64,000 nucleotides of DNA from Luteimicrobium album (GTDB lineage: Bacteria > Actinomycetota > Actinomycetes > Actinomycetales > Cellulomonadaceae), in assembly GCF_030161555.1 (NCBI RefSeq), contig NZ_BSUK01000001.1, positions 3,224,001-3,288,000 on the forward strand, in the 5' to 3' direction. This document shows positions 16,105-25,190 of the stretch, piece after piece. A program made the translations under genes and the position numbers. Numbering within the stretch: the first letter of the stretch is position 1; each line of letters starts with the position of its first letter. The notes under the pieces are model-generated. The model did no database searches, had not been told where the DNA came from, and saw only the letters and a program-made list of their open reading frames with translations.

Positions 16105-17337
16105 TCAGATGCCGGGCAGCGCGAGCATCTGGTCGAGCGCCACGCGCGCCCAGTGGGCGTCGTCGGGGTCGACGACGATCCGGTTCACCGTGCGGCCCTC
16201 GACGAGCCGCTCCATCGCCCAGACGAGGTGCGGCAGGTCGATCCGGTTCATCGTCGAGCAGAAGCAGACCGTCGAGTCGAGGTAGTGGACCCGGAGCTCC
16301 GGGTGCTGGGCCGCGAGGCGACGCACCAGGTTGAGCTCCGTGCCGATCGCCCAGCTCGAGCCCGGCTCCGCGGCGTCGAGCGCCCTGATGATGAACTCGG
16401 TCGAGCCCACCTGGTCCGCCGCGGTGACGACCTCGTGCTTGCATTCGGGGTGCACCATGACGGTCACGTCGGGCACCGCGGCGCGGATCGCCTCGACGTT
16501 CCCGGCAGAGAACCGGCCGTGCACCGAGCAGTGGCCGCGCCACAGGATGACGCGCGCCGCCGCGAGCTCGGCCTCCGTCAGGCCGCCGTCGGGCTTGCGC
16601 GGGTCGTAGACGACGCACGCCTCGAGCGGGATGCCCAGCTGGAGCACGGCCGTGTTGCGGCCCAGGTGCTGGTCGGGGAGGAACAGGATCTTGCCCGCGC
16701 CGCCACCCGCGCCCTCGGCCGCCCCGGCGGCGTCCGCACGCTCGAACGCCCAGCGCAGCGCCACCTCCGCGTTCGACGACGTGCACACCGTGCCGCCGTG
16801 GCGCCCCGTGAACGCCTTGATCGCCGCGGACGAGTTCATGTACGTGACCGGGACCGTGCGCCCGGCGAGCCCGAGGTCGTCGAGCACGTCCCACGCCTCG
16901 TCGACCTGGTCGATCGCGGCCATGTCGGCCATGGAGCAGCCCGCCGCGAGGTCGGGCAGCACGACCTGCTGAGCGTCCGAGGTCAGGATGTCCGCGGACT
17001 CGGCCATGAAGTGGACGCCGCAGAACAGCACGAACTCTGCCTCGGGCCGTGCCGCGGCCTCGCGCGCGAGCTTGAAGGAGTCGCCCGTGACGTCGGCGAA
17101 CCGGATCACCTCGTCGCGCTGGTAGTGGTGGCCCAGCACGAACGCCCGGTCGCCCAGCGCGGCGCGCGCGGCGACCGCACGTTCGACGAGGTCGGGGTCG
17201 GAGGCCGCGGGCAGCGCCCCGGCGCACTCGACGCCCCGCTCGGACGCGAGGTCGCGCCCCTGCCCGAGCAGGAGGAGGGGAGAGGGGGCCGGCTCCGCGA
17301 AGCGGGCTCCGCTGGACGTCTCGAGCAACGTGGTCAC
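16105..17337 (-). CDS. nadA: Quinolinate synthase A
   Basis: Condenses iminoaspartate with dihydroxyacetone phosphate to quinolinate, for NAD synthesis, using a [4Fe-4S] cluster. The protein has about 410 residues (bacterial long form). Substrate motif GHHYQRDEVIRFAD and FCGVHFMAESADIL are present, as are YMNSSAAIKAF and HPECKHEV. The three cluster cysteines lie in LFCGVHF, HPECKHE and TVCFCSTMNRI. The start is GTG 17337 or ATG 17349; neither has a convincing ribosome-binding site. No nadB or nadC is adjacent. Divergent from erpA, whose product could help supply clusters. Confidence 0.93.
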   Translation of the reverse strand: MTTLLETSSGARFAEPAPSPLLLLGQGRDLASERGVECAGALPAASDPDLVERAVAARAALGDRAFVLGHHYQRDEVIRFADVTGDSFKLAREAAARPEAEFVLFCGVHFMAESADILTSDAQQVVLPDLAAGCSMADMAAIDQVDEAWDVLDDLGLAGRTVPVTYMNSSAAIKAFTGRHGGTVCTSSNAEVALRWAFERADAAGAAEGAGGGAGKILFLPDQHLGRNTAVLQLGIPLEACVVYDPRKPDGGLTEAELAAARVILWRGHCSVHGRFSAGNVEAIRAAVPDVTVMVHPECKHEVVTAADQVGSTEFIIRALDAAEPGSSWAIGTELNLVRRLAAQHPELRVHYLDSTVCFCSTMNRIDLPHLVWAMERLVEGRTVNRIVVDPDDAHWARVALDQMLALPGI

Positions 17338-17608
17338 GCATCCGATCATCGCACGCACGGGCCGCGGTGTCGGAGGTGTATCCGGCCCGCGGCCCTCACC
17401 GTGCCGCACCACTCGCCGGGCGTACGCTGGGTGAGCGGCGCCACCGCGGCGTCGTCGGGCCGGACGACCGGTCCGGGTGTCCGGCAGAGGTTCCCGGGAC
17501 TCGGGAACAGGATCGCGCGACGCGCGGTTGACGCTGCTGCAGACGTCCGGGCATGCCACCCGGCGCCAAGACCCGGGGCCCGGCCCCTGCGACCAGCGGA
17601 GAACGAAC

Positions 17609-17959
17609 ATGAGCGAGACGACCGAGATCGCCACCCACGGCGTGAACCTCACCGACGTCGCCGCGGACAAGGTCCGCAGCCTCCTCGAGCAGGAGGGACG
17701 CGACGACCTCCGCCTGCGGGTCGCCGTCCAGCCCGGCGGCTGTTCCGGCCTGATCTACCAGCTCTACTTCGACGAGCGCGTGCTCGACGGTGACGCGCTG
17801 CGCGACTACGACGGCGTCGAGGTCGTCGTGGACCGCATGAGCGTCCCCTACCTCGAGGGCGCGACGATCGACTTCGCGGACACCATCGAGAAGCAGGGCT
17901 TCACGATCGACAACCCGAACGCCGGCAGCTCCTGCGCCTGCGGCGGCTCCTTCAGCTGA
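17609..17959 (+). CDS. erpA: Iron-sulfur cluster insertion protein ErpA/HesB family
   Basis: 116 residues, A-type carrier. The three conserved cysteines are in QPGGCSGLIYQL and the C-terminal SSCACGGSF. ATG 17609 is preceded by a weak GCGGAGAA Shine-Dalgarno. The region 17338-17608 between nadA and erpA (271 bp) has no gene. It must hold both promoters, but I see no clear operator in it. It is convergent with the tusA-like gene. Confidence 0.93.
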   Translation: MSETTEIATHGVNLTDVAADKVRSLLEQEGRDDLRLRVAVQPGGCSGLIYQLYFDERVLDGDALRDYDGVEVVVDRMSVPYLEGATIDFADTIEKQGFTIDNPNAGSSCACGGSFS

Positions 17960-18017
17960 CGGGTCGCCCGGACCCGGACCGGGCAGCGACTCAGGCCGCG
18001 GTTTCGCCGCGAGCCGC

Positions 18018-18268
18018 TCAGGCCGCGGGGGCCTGGCCCTCACCTCCACGGTGAGCGACCAGGTGCCCGCGGCTTCGTCGTGCTCGGAGCCGACGACGGC
18101 GTGGCCGCGCATCCGTGCCCACGCCGGCACGTCGTGCTCGGCGGCGGGGTCGGTGGCGAGGACGGTCAGGAGGGCACCCGGGGCGGCGTCGCGGGCCACC
18201 GCGGCGAGCCGGATGACCGGCAGCGGGCAGCGCAGACCGCGTGCGTCGACGACGACGGCGGAGCTCAC
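18018..18268 (-). CDS. TusA-like sulfur carrier (frameshifted at its C-terminal end)
   Basis: About 83 residues. The signature VVVDARGLRCPLPVIRL contains the active Cys of the CPxP motif used by TusA-family proteins to accept persulfide sulfur. As read, the frame runs on without a stop. Adding one G to run 18027-18031 gives the ending TVEVRARPPAA and a stop at 18018, matching normal TusA length. The GTG start overlaps the TGA of the upstream desulfurase-like gene (GTGA), so the two are coupled as donor and acceptor. Confidence 0.8.
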
Positions 18269-19445
18269 AGGGCCTGCGCCCCCAGGAGGGCGCGCACCCG
18301 CGCGACGGCGCCGGGCAGCACGGCGAGGAACCGCTCGACGTCGTCCCGGGTCGCCTCCCGGTCGAGCCCGATCCGCACGTTGCCGTGCGTGAGGACACCC
18401 ATCGCCGCGAGCACGTGGGACGGCTCGAGCGAGCTCGACGTGCAGGCCGAGCCCGACCCGACCGCGAAGCCGGCCCGGTCGAACTCCGTGACGAGCGCCT
18501 CGCCGTCGACGTAGAGGCACGAGAACGTCACGACGTGCGGCAGCCGGTCGTCCGGGTCGCCGACCACCTCGACGTCGGGCACCTCGGCCGCGACGCGCCT
18601 CCGGACCAGGTCGACGAGAGCGCGCCGCCGGTGATCCTCCTCGGCGCGGGCGGCGAGCACGGCCTCGAGCGACGCCGCGGCCGCGAACGCCGCAGGCACC
18701 GACGGCCCGCCGGGGAAGAAGCGGTCGTCGTCCTCGGGCACGACGGGACGCCACCGCACCCCGCGCCGGACCACGAGCACGCCCGTGCCGGGGATCGACC
18801 CCCAGTCGCGCGGGTCGAGGGCGAGGAGGTCCCACGCCGCCCCCAGCTCCACGTGCCCGGCGCTCGCGCCGCCGTCGACGAGCAACGGCACCCCGCGCGC
18901 GCTCGTGGCGGCGTGCACGGCGCCCGTCGGCTGGAGCGTGCCGACCTCGCCGTTCGCGTGCTGCAGGGCGGCGAACGCGGTGGGCTCGTCGTCCAGGGCG
19001 GCGGCGAAGGCCTCCTCGTCGACCGCCCCCGTGCGCGCGACGGGCACGCGCACGACGTCGAGCCCGGCGTGCTCGCCGGCGTGCAGCACCGCGGCCCGCT
19101 CGACGGCGCTCACCACGGCGCGGGTGCCGGCGCGACGTCGCCCGGCTGCGGCCCCCAGGACGGCCGCGTGGAGCGCGGCCGTGTGCGACGGCGCGACGTG
19201 GACCTCCTCGGTGCGCGCGCCCACGGCCGCGGCGATCGACTCCCGCGCCCCGTCGAGGAGGGCCCGCGCCCGGCGACCTTCGGTGCTGAGCCGGCGCGGG
19301 TCGGCCCAGCCGTCGTCGAGCGCCTGCTCGAACGCCCGTCGCGCGACCGGGTGGACGCGTGCCGCACCCGAGGCGTCGAGCCACGCGCGCGCGGGGGCGC
19401 GTCCGCCGTCGTCGGGGGAGCGGAGGACGGGGTGGGATCGGTCAC
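18265..19445 (-). CDS. Cysteine-desulfurase-like protein with an altered PLP site (one frameshift)
   Basis: About 393 residues after adding one G to run 19393-19397, which joins MTDPTPSSAPPTTADAP to AWLDASGAARVHPVARRAF. The fold and context are those of class V (NifS/IscS-like) proteins in actinobacterial desulfurase-TusA pairs. The catalytic cysteine loop is kept (FAVGSGSACTSSSLEPSHVL). However, the HKWGGP-type lysine that binds PLP reads ALDPRDWGSIPGTGVL, the PLP-stacking histidine is Arg in VSAVERAAVL, and the usual DAAQS reads VDGGAS. Activity is therefore uncertain. Leaderless-type promoter TAGGGT before GTG 19445. The next 237 bp up to ctaC hold both promoters. Confidence 0.8.
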
Positions 19446-19452
19446 AACGACC

Positions 19453-19458
19453 ACCCTA
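19453..19458 (-). promoter_or_regulatory. -10 box of a leaderless promoter (desulfurase-like gene)
   Basis: TAGGGT on the minus strand, 7 nt before GTG 19445. Confidence 0.5.
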
Positions 19459-19683
19459 GACGCGGCGAACGATCTGACAGATCGGTGGGGTCCGCCAGCA
19501 AGGACGGGTCGTTCCGCGGAATCCGGCCGGACCCGGAAGGCCCGTTCTCGCGCCGGCCCGATCTGCGCGGATCGTCCCGGGCGCCGCGGGCGCGGACCCG
19601 CGGGAACGCGCGCTAGGCTTCGTGTGTCGAGAACGAAGGTCTTGCGGAGGACTCGTGGAGCCACGGGTCCACCCTGACGTGAC

Positions 19684-20622
19684 GTGAAAGGCCCCCTTGC
19701 ACCCGCACACCCCCGCCGCCGCAGGTGGCAGCTCGTCACCGGAGCGGCTCTCGCCGGCTCGGTCGCGCTGCTCGCGTCCGGCTGCTCGAGCGACAAAGTG
19801 AAGCGTGGCTTCCTGCCCGGCTACGACGACGGCAAGCAGGTCACCGACCAGACCGCCCGGATCACCCACCTGTGGAACGGTTCCTGGATCGCGCTGCTGG
19901 TCGTCGGCGTGATCACGTGGGGCCTGATGATCTGGTGCATCGCCGCGTACCGGAAGCGCAAGGGCGACGACGCCCTGCCCATCCAGACGCGGTACCACAT
20001 GCCCCTCGAGATCATGTACACGGTCGTCCCGATCGTCGCGATCCTCGTCCTGTTCTTCTACACGAACCGCGACGTCACGGAGATCAAGAAGGTCAGCGGT
20101 ACGCCCGACGTCACCATCGGCGTCGTCGGCAAGCAGTGGAGCTGGGACTTCAACTACGTGAACGAGGACGTCCACGAGGTCGGTGTCATGGCTCAGGATG
20201 TGGGCTCACTGACCAAGGACGACCTGGTCGACGGCGCCCGTGGCACCGACAAGGCCATGCCGACGCTCTACCTGCCCGTCGGCAAGAAGGTCCTCTTCAA
20301 CCTGACGACGCGCGACGTCGCCCACTCCTTCTGGGTCCCGGCGTTCCTCTACAAGGAGGACCTCATCCCCGGCCACCCGAACTCGTTCGAGCTCACTCCG
20401 CTCCGTGAGGGGACCTACGCCGGCAAGTGCGCCGAGCTGTGCGGTGAGTGGCACTCGAGCATGCTCTTCAACGTCAAGGTGGTCTCGGACCAGGAGTATC
20501 AGCAGCACATCGAGGCCCTGCGGGCCGCGGGTCAGACCGGGCTGCTGTCGGACGCCTACGACCGCTCGCAGAACGACGGCGAGACGGCAGGTAACGTGCC
20601 CACGGAAGGTGAGGGTCAGTGA
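19684..20622 (+). CDS. ctaC: Cytochrome c oxidase subunit II (lipoprotein)
   Basis: 312 residues. A signal peptide with lipobox LLASGCSSD (Cys 34) anchors it outside the membrane. Two membrane helices follow (about 65-90 and 112-132). The extracytoplasmic cupredoxin domain carries the CuA ligands: HSFWVPAF (His) and [12 protein letters not shown] (Cys, Glu, Cys, His, Met). It accepts electrons from the QcrC cytochrome and passes them to CtaD. GTG 19684 is the best start before the signal sequence. It overlaps ctaD, so ctaC-ctaD-ctaF form an operon. Confidence 0.95.
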   Translation: MKGPLAPAHPRRRRWQLVTGAALAGSVALLASGCSSDKVKRGFLPGYDDGKQVTDQTARITHLWNGSWIALLVVGVITWGLMIWCIAAYRKRKGDDALPIQTRYHMPLEIMYTVVPIVAILVLFFYTNRDVTEIKKVSGTPDVTIGVVGKQWSWDFNYVNEDVHEVGVMAQDVGSLTKDDLVDGARGTDKAMPTLYLPVGKKVLFNLTTRDVAHSFWVPAFLYKEDLIPGHPNSFELTPLREGTYAGKCAELCGEWHSSMLFNVKVVSDQEYQQHIEALRAAGQTGLLSDAYDRSQNDGETAGNVPTEGEGQ

Positions 20623-22403
20623 TGGCGGCGCAGGCCGAGACGATCCCGGGTCTGCGGACCGGACGTCAGACGCTCGGGCGGACCGTGATCAAGTGGATCA
20701 CCTCCACCGATCACAAGACGATCGGGTACCTCTACCTCATCAGCTCGTTCGTGTTCTTCCTCATCGGTGGCGTCATGGCGCTGCTGATCCGCGCGGAGCT
20801 CTTCGAGCCCGGCCTGCAGGTCGTGCAGAGCCGTGAGCAGTACAACCAGCTCTTCACGATGCACGGCACGATCATGCTGCTGATGTTCGCGACGCCGCTC
20901 TTCGCGGGCTTCACGAACGTCATCATGCCGCTGCAGATCGGCGCCCCCGACGTCGCGTTCCCGCGCCTGAACATGGTCGCGTACTGGTTCTACCTGTTCG
21001 GCTCGATCATCGCCGTGGCCGGCTTCGTCACCCCGCAGGGTGCGGCGTCGTTCGGTTGGACGGCGTACGCGCCGCTGTCGGACACGACGTTCTCACCAGG
21101 TGTCGGTGGCGACATGTGGGTCTTCGGGCTCGCGCTCAGCGGCTTCGGAACCATCCTCGGTGCGGTCAACTTCATCACCACGATCATGACGATGCGCGCC
21201 CCGGGCATGACCATGTTCCGGATGCCGATCTTCACGTGGAACGCGCTCATCACGAGCATCCTCGTGCTCATGGCGTTCCCGCCCCTGGCGGCGGCGCTGC
21301 TCGGCCTCGGTGCCGACCGCAGGCTCGGCGCTCAGGTGTTCAACCCCGATAACGGCGGAGCGGTGCTCTGGCAGCACCTGTTCTGGTTCTTCGGGCACCC
21401 CGAAGTCTACATCATCGCGCTGCCGTTCTTCGGCATCATCTCGGAGATCCTGCCGGTCTTCAGCCGCAAGCCGATCTTCGGCTACAAGGGTCTTGTCTAC
21501 GCGACGATCTCGATCGCGGCACTGTCGGTCACCGTGTGGGCGCACCACATGTACGTGACCGGCGCGGTGCTCCTGCCGTTCTTCTCCATCATGACGATGT
21601 TCATCGCGGTCCCGACCGGCGTGAAGTTCTTCAACTGGATCGGCACGATGTGGCGCGGCAAGCTCACGTTCGATACGCCGATGCTCTGGTCGATCGGTTT
21701 CTTGATCACCTTCCTCTTCGGTGGCCTGACCGGCGTCATCCTCGCGAGCCCGGCGCTGGACTTCCAGCTCTCCGACTCGTACTTCGTGGTCGCGCACTTC
21801 CACTACGTGGTCTTCGGGACCGTCGTTTTCGCGATGTTCGCGGGCTTCTACTTCTGGTGGCCCAAGATGACGGGCCGGATGCTCGACGAGCGGCTCGGCA
21901 AGATCCACTTCTGGCTGCTGTTCGTCGGCTTCCACGCGACGTTCCTCGTCCAGCACTGGCTCGGCGTCGACGGCATGCCTCGTCGGTATGCGGACTACTC
22001 GCCCGAGGACGGATTCACGTGGATGAACCAGGTTTCGACCATCGGCTCCTTCATCCTTGCGGCCTCCATGATCCCGTTCGTGTGGAACGTCTACTCGACC
22101 TGGCGCAACGCGCCGAGGGTCACTGTGGACGACCCCTGGGGATACGGGATGTCGCTCGAGTGGGCGACCTCCTGCCCACCGCCACGGCACAACTTCACGT
22201 CGCTGCCGCGCATCCGCTCCGAGCGGCCCGCCTTCGACCTGCATCACCCGGAGGTCGCGGCGATGGACCATCCTGACGTGCATCCATCGCCGGCCGCCCA
22301 GGTCTTCGGCGAGGCAGACCGTCGCGGTCAGACCCAGGCGACCATAGAGCGGCTCGAAGGCCGACCGGAGCACGGTAGCGGCCGGACGGAGGAAACCAAG
22401 TGA
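20622..22403 (+). CDS. ctaD: Cytochrome c oxidase subunit I
   Basis: 593 residues, 12 membrane helices. Heme and copper ligands: His in FTMHGTIM (low-spin heme), [10 protein letters not shown] (CuB His with the cross-linked Tyr), WAHHMYVTG (CuB His pair) and VVAHFHYV (both heme irons). This is an aa3-type proton-pumping oxidase subunit that reduces O2 to water. ATG 20622 overlaps the ctaC stop; a GTG 3 bp earlier is an alternative. The C-terminal cytoplasmic tail is long, as usual in Actinobacteria. Confidence 0.97.
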   Translation: MAAQAETIPGLRTGRQTLGRTVIKWITSTDHKTIGYLYLISSFVFFLIGGVMALLIRAELFEPGLQVVQSREQYNQLFTMHGTIMLLMFATPLFAGFTNVIMPLQIGAPDVAFPRLNMVAYWFYLFGSIIAVAGFVTPQGAASFGWTAYAPLSDTTFSPGVGGDMWVFGLALSGFGTILGAVNFITTIMTMRAPGMTMFRMPIFTWNALITSILVLMAFPPLAAALLGLGADRRLGAQVFNPDNGGAVLWQHLFWFFGHPEVYIIALPFFGIISEILPVFSRKPIFGYKGLVYATISIAALSVTVWAHHMYVTGAVLLPFFSIMTMFIAVPTGVKFFNWIGTMWRGKLTFDTPMLWSIGFLITFLFGGLTGVILASPALDFQLSDSYFVVAHFHYVVFGTVVFAMFAGFYFWWPKMTGRMLDERLGKIHFWLLFVGFHATFLVQHWLGVDGMPRRYADYSPEDGFTWMNQVSTIGSFILAASMIPFVWNVYSTWRNAPRVTVDDPWGYGMSLEWATSCPPPRHNFTSLPRIRSERPAFDLHHPEVAAMDHPDVHPSPAAQVFGEADRRGQTQATIERLEGRPEHGSGRTEETK

Positions 22404-22798
22404 AGCTCGAGTCCAAGCTCTTCCTCCTGCTGACGCCGTTCTTCGCGCTGATGGGCGTGATCTACACCCTGTGGAGCCACGCGGAGCCTGTCGGCACGGT
22501 CGGGATCTTCCTCGTCGCGGCGCTGTCAGCGATGATCGGTGTGTTCCTCGCTCTGACCGCGCGCCGGATCGACCCGCGCCCCGAGGACAACCCCTACGGC
22601 GAGATCGACGAGGGCGCCGGCGACCAGGGCGTGTACGCGCCGTGGAGCTGGTGGCCGCTCGCCATCGCCTTCCCCGCCGCGCTGACTTTCCTCGGCCTCG
22701 CGGTCGGGTGGTGGCTCGTCGGGATCGGCGTCACGCTCGGCGTGGTCGGTCTCATCGGCTGGGTCTTCGAGTACTCCCGCGGGCAGCACGCGCACTGA
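22400..22798 (+). CDS. ctaF: Cytochrome c oxidase subunit IV (actinobacterial CtaF)
   Basis: 132 residues with four hydrophobic segments in two pairs (residues ~5-25, 31-53, 76-95, 97-120) and the motif [21 protein letters not shown] loop in the middle ([19 protein letters not shown]). This matches the small actinobacterial oxidase subunit IV. The start GTG overlaps the ctaD stop by 4 bp. Last gene of ctaCDF, followed by a strong terminator. Confidence 0.92.
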   Translation: MKLESKLFLLLTPFFALMGVIYTLWSHAEPVGTVGIFLVAALSAMIGVFLALTARRIDPRPEDNPYGEIDEGAGDQGVYAPWSWWPLAIAFPAALTFLGLAVGWWLVGIGVTLGVVGLIGWVFEYSRGQHAH

Positions 22799-22820
22799 CG
22801 CGGCGAGCTCGCACCGGCAG

Positions 22821-22855
22821 CGGCCGGGTCTGTCCTGAGGGACCGGACCCGGCCG
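22821..22855 (+). terminator. Terminator of ctaCDF
   Basis: CGGCCGGGTC (22821-22830) pairs with GACCCGGCCG (22846-22855) across a 15-nt loop, shortly after the ctaF stop. Confidence 0.8.
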
Positions 22856-22892
22856 TTCGTCGTCGAGGGGACTGACCTGTCCGGCGACCCGG

Positions 22893-23960
22893 TCACGCGC
22901 CGGCTGGTCGTTGCCAGCTCTCGATGACGCGATGCACGGCCACGGCGTCGAACGCGGTCGGAGCCGCCGTGGTGCCGTGACGGAGGTCGTCGAGGATCGT
23001 CCGGTAGAGCCGCGCCGGGTTACGGGCGGCGAGCGGGAGGTCGTCCGGTTCGGCGCCGATGTCGTGGACGTCTTGCCGTGTGTGAGTCTGGCTGTCCAGT
23101 CGGCCATCTGCGGCTGGCGCAGGCGTACCTCCTCGACGGATGTGGTCGTGGCGTCGACGCGAGCCTCGGAGCCGATGATGCTGATCGTGGTGCGGGGGCC
23201 GACATCCCCGTCGGCGAGAGCGAGCCTGCCCTCGATCGGGCCGATGGGGATGGTCGCGGCGACGCTGTCCGGGCTGGTCACGGTCACGCGGCCGCAGTCG
23301 TCCGTGGTGCGCAGCGGGTTGATCAGGCGCGCGGTCCCCGCGCCCGGGGTGAGCACGTCCAACGGGATGCCGACCGCCGTCGCGAGGGCAGCGATGCTGT
23401 GACCACCGAGGATCTACATCATCCCGGCGCCGTTCTCGGACTGGAGCGTGTAGGCGCTGCGGGTCGGCAACGGATCCTTGCTCGCTCGTGTGCCCGTGAC
23501 GGAGGCAGCGAGCACCGTCCCGAGCCGGCCGTCGCGAACGGACGTCCCGAGCTGTTACAGCACCGGGTGAGCCGTGGCCTGAAGGGCCACGAACGCACGG
23601 ATTCCCCGGGCCTCGAGCGTCTCCGCCAGATGCGCGGACTCGGCCGCCGACGTTCCGAGCGGCCATTCGTAGAGGATGGGCTTGCCGGCATCGAGGACCT
23701 CCTCGATGAGGCTCCGGTGCAGCGGCGCCTTGACCGAGACGGTGATCAGGTCGACGTCGGGGCAGTGGGCCAGGTCGGCCGCCGTGGTGAAGTGGTGCGG
23801 GGCGGCCCACCGCTCCGCTGCTCGTCGGGCCGACTCCTCGCGGGTGGTCGAGACAGCAGTCAACCGCAGACCGGGTGTCGCGACCAGTGCCGGGAGGTGC
23901 GACACCTCGGCCCAGCCGGTCGCGCCGATGACTCCGACCCGGAGCTCCGAAGGGGCTCCG
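22893..23960 (-). pseudogene. Decayed Gfo/Idh/MocA-type NAD(P)-dependent oxidoreductase
   Basis: Minus-strand translation gives an N-terminal Rossmann motif (VGVIGATGWAEVSHLPAL), then VSVKAPLHRSLIEEVLDAGKP with YEWPLG, all typical of Gfo/Idh/MocA dehydrogenases. An in-frame TAA (23555-23557) follows HPVL. Similarity continues (QLGTSVRDGRLGTVLAAS) to an in-frame TAG (23414-23416). A third stretch starts ILGGHSIAALATAVG and runs to a frameshift near 23070, after which a final 60 residues end WQRPAGA. No good start codon is in frame at the N-terminus. Unlike the single G-run shifts elsewhere, the two nonsense codons cannot be homopolymer errors, so this is a real pseudogene. It was probably once regulated by the divergent ArsR protein. 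Confidence 0.85.
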
Positions 23961-23968
23961 CCGTCTCG

Positions 23969-23984
23969 TTCGAATATTCTGGAA
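23969..23984. promoter_or_regulatory. Candidate ArsR operator, copy 1
   Basis: TTCGAATATTCTGGAA, an imperfect palindrome matching 13 of 16 positions with the site at 24010-24025. It covers the TATTCT -10 box of the ArsR gene. Confidence 0.6.
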
Positions 23985-23986
23985 GC

Positions 23987-24346
23987 ATGATGGGCACACT
24001 ACCGGGCGGTTCGAAAAATATGGAACCGTCGGGTCGGGTGTCTCGAGAGATCCTCGCGGTCCTCCAGGCGCTGGCCGACCCGGTGCGGGTCGAGATGGTC
24101 CGCCGGCTCCGTTCCGCCGGTGAGTCCCAGAGCTGCGGCGTGCTGCATGACGACCTGCCCAGGTCGACGGCGTCGTACCACTTCCGCGTCCTTCGGGAGA
24201 GCGGCGTGATCGAGCAGTACGACCGCAGCGGGCGACGTCTCAACAGGTTGCGTGAGCAGCACGTGCAGGAGCTGGCGCCAGGGCTGCTGGACGCCGTCTT
24301 CGCGGCGCCGTCGCAGCGCGAGCGCGGTGCCGACGACCGGCCCTGA
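23987..24346 (+). CDS. ArsR-family transcriptional regulator
   Basis: 119 residues from ATG 23987 (leaderless, 6 nt after TATTCT at 23975-23980); an internal ATG at 24020 would give 108. The winged helix-turn-helix is clear: EILAVLQALADPVRVEMVRRL, then CGVLHDDLPRSTASYHFRVLRESGVIEQYDRSGRRLNRL. No ArsR-type metal-binding ELCVC motif is present; the single Cys is in ESQSCGVL. The effector is unknown. It is divergent from the oxidoreductase pseudogene and likely represses both genes through the two similar sites at its start. Confidence 0.88.
   Translation: MMGTLPGGSKNMEPSGRVSREILAVLQALADPVRVEMVRRLRSAGESQSCGVLHDDLPRSTASYHFRVLRESGVIEQYDRSGRRLNRLREQHVQELAPGLLDAVFAAPSQRERGADDRP
24010..24025. promoter_or_regulatory. 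Candidate ArsR operator, copy 2
   Basis: TTCGAAAAATATGGAA, 41 bp from copy 1 (about four helical turns). It lies just inside the regulator's reading frame if the ATG 23987 start is right. Confidence 0.6.
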
Positions 24347-24385
24347 GCCCGGGGGCGACACCGACCGCCTCTGACGCCGGTACGG

Positions 24386-24424
24386 CGAAGGGCCGCATCC
24401 CTCAACGAGGGATGCGGCCCTTCG
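24386..24424. terminator. Bidirectional hairpin terminator (arsR / sodA)
   Basis: A perfect 18-bp stem (24386-24403 with 24407-24424) with a 3-nt loop between convergent genes. Confidence 0.9.
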
Positions 24425-24462
24425 GGCACTGCATGGGTGCCGCGAGGCGCGCCCCAGCGGTC

Positions 24463-25088
24463 TCAGGCGGGGACGATGAGCCCCGCGGTCTGGGTGCGTG
24501 CCCGTGCGAGGCGCGCGTCGGCGTCCGCCCAGTTCACGATGTTCCACCAGGCCGTCACGTAGTCGGCGCGCACGTTCTGGTAGTCCAGGTAGTAGGCGTG
24601 CTCCCAGACGTCCAGGACGACGAGCGGGACGAGGCCGAGGGCGATGTTGCCCTGCTGGTCGTAGAGCTGGACGATGATGAGCTTCTGGCCGATCGAGTCC
24701 CAGGCGAGGATCGCCCAGCCGGAGCCCTGCACGCCGGCCGCGGTCGCGGCGAAGTGCTTCTTGAAGGCCTCGAACGACCCGAAGTCCTGGTCGATCGCAG
24801 CAGCGATCTCGCCGGTCGGCTCGCCGCCGCCGTCGGGGAGAGGTTCTGCCAGAACACAGAGTGGTTGACGTGACCGCCGAGGTTGAACGCGAGGTTCTTC
24901 TCGTGCAGGTTGACGGCGGCGAGGTCACCGGACTCGCGAGCCTCGGCCAGCTTGTCGAGCGCCGTGTTGGCGCCCGTCACGTAAGCGGCGTGGTGCTTGT
25001 CGTGGTGGAGCTCCATGATGCGCCCGGAGATGTGCGGCTCGAGCGCCGCGTAGTCGTAGGGGAGCTCGGGGAGCGTGTAGACAGCCAT
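24463..25088 (-). CDS. sodA: Superoxide dismutase, Mn/Fe type (frameshifted in this sequence)
   Basis: About 208 residues. Metal ligands are visible: His in [13 protein letters not shown], His in [13 protein letters not shown], Asp and His in [14 protein letters not shown]. The N-terminus [18 protein letters not shown] is typical. One G added to run 24835-24838 joins VFWQNLSP to [10 protein letters not shown]. It converts superoxide to H2O2 and O2 and sits next to respiratory-chain genes, a main source of superoxide. ATG 25088 has AAGGTAG upstream. Confidence 0.94.
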
Positions 25089-25190
25089 GCGTCACTACCT
25101 TCCTGGATGTGGTGAGGCCCGCCCGCACGCGCCCCCGGCGTCATGCCGGGGATGCGTGCGAACGGGCCATGTACCTACTCTGCGACGAAC

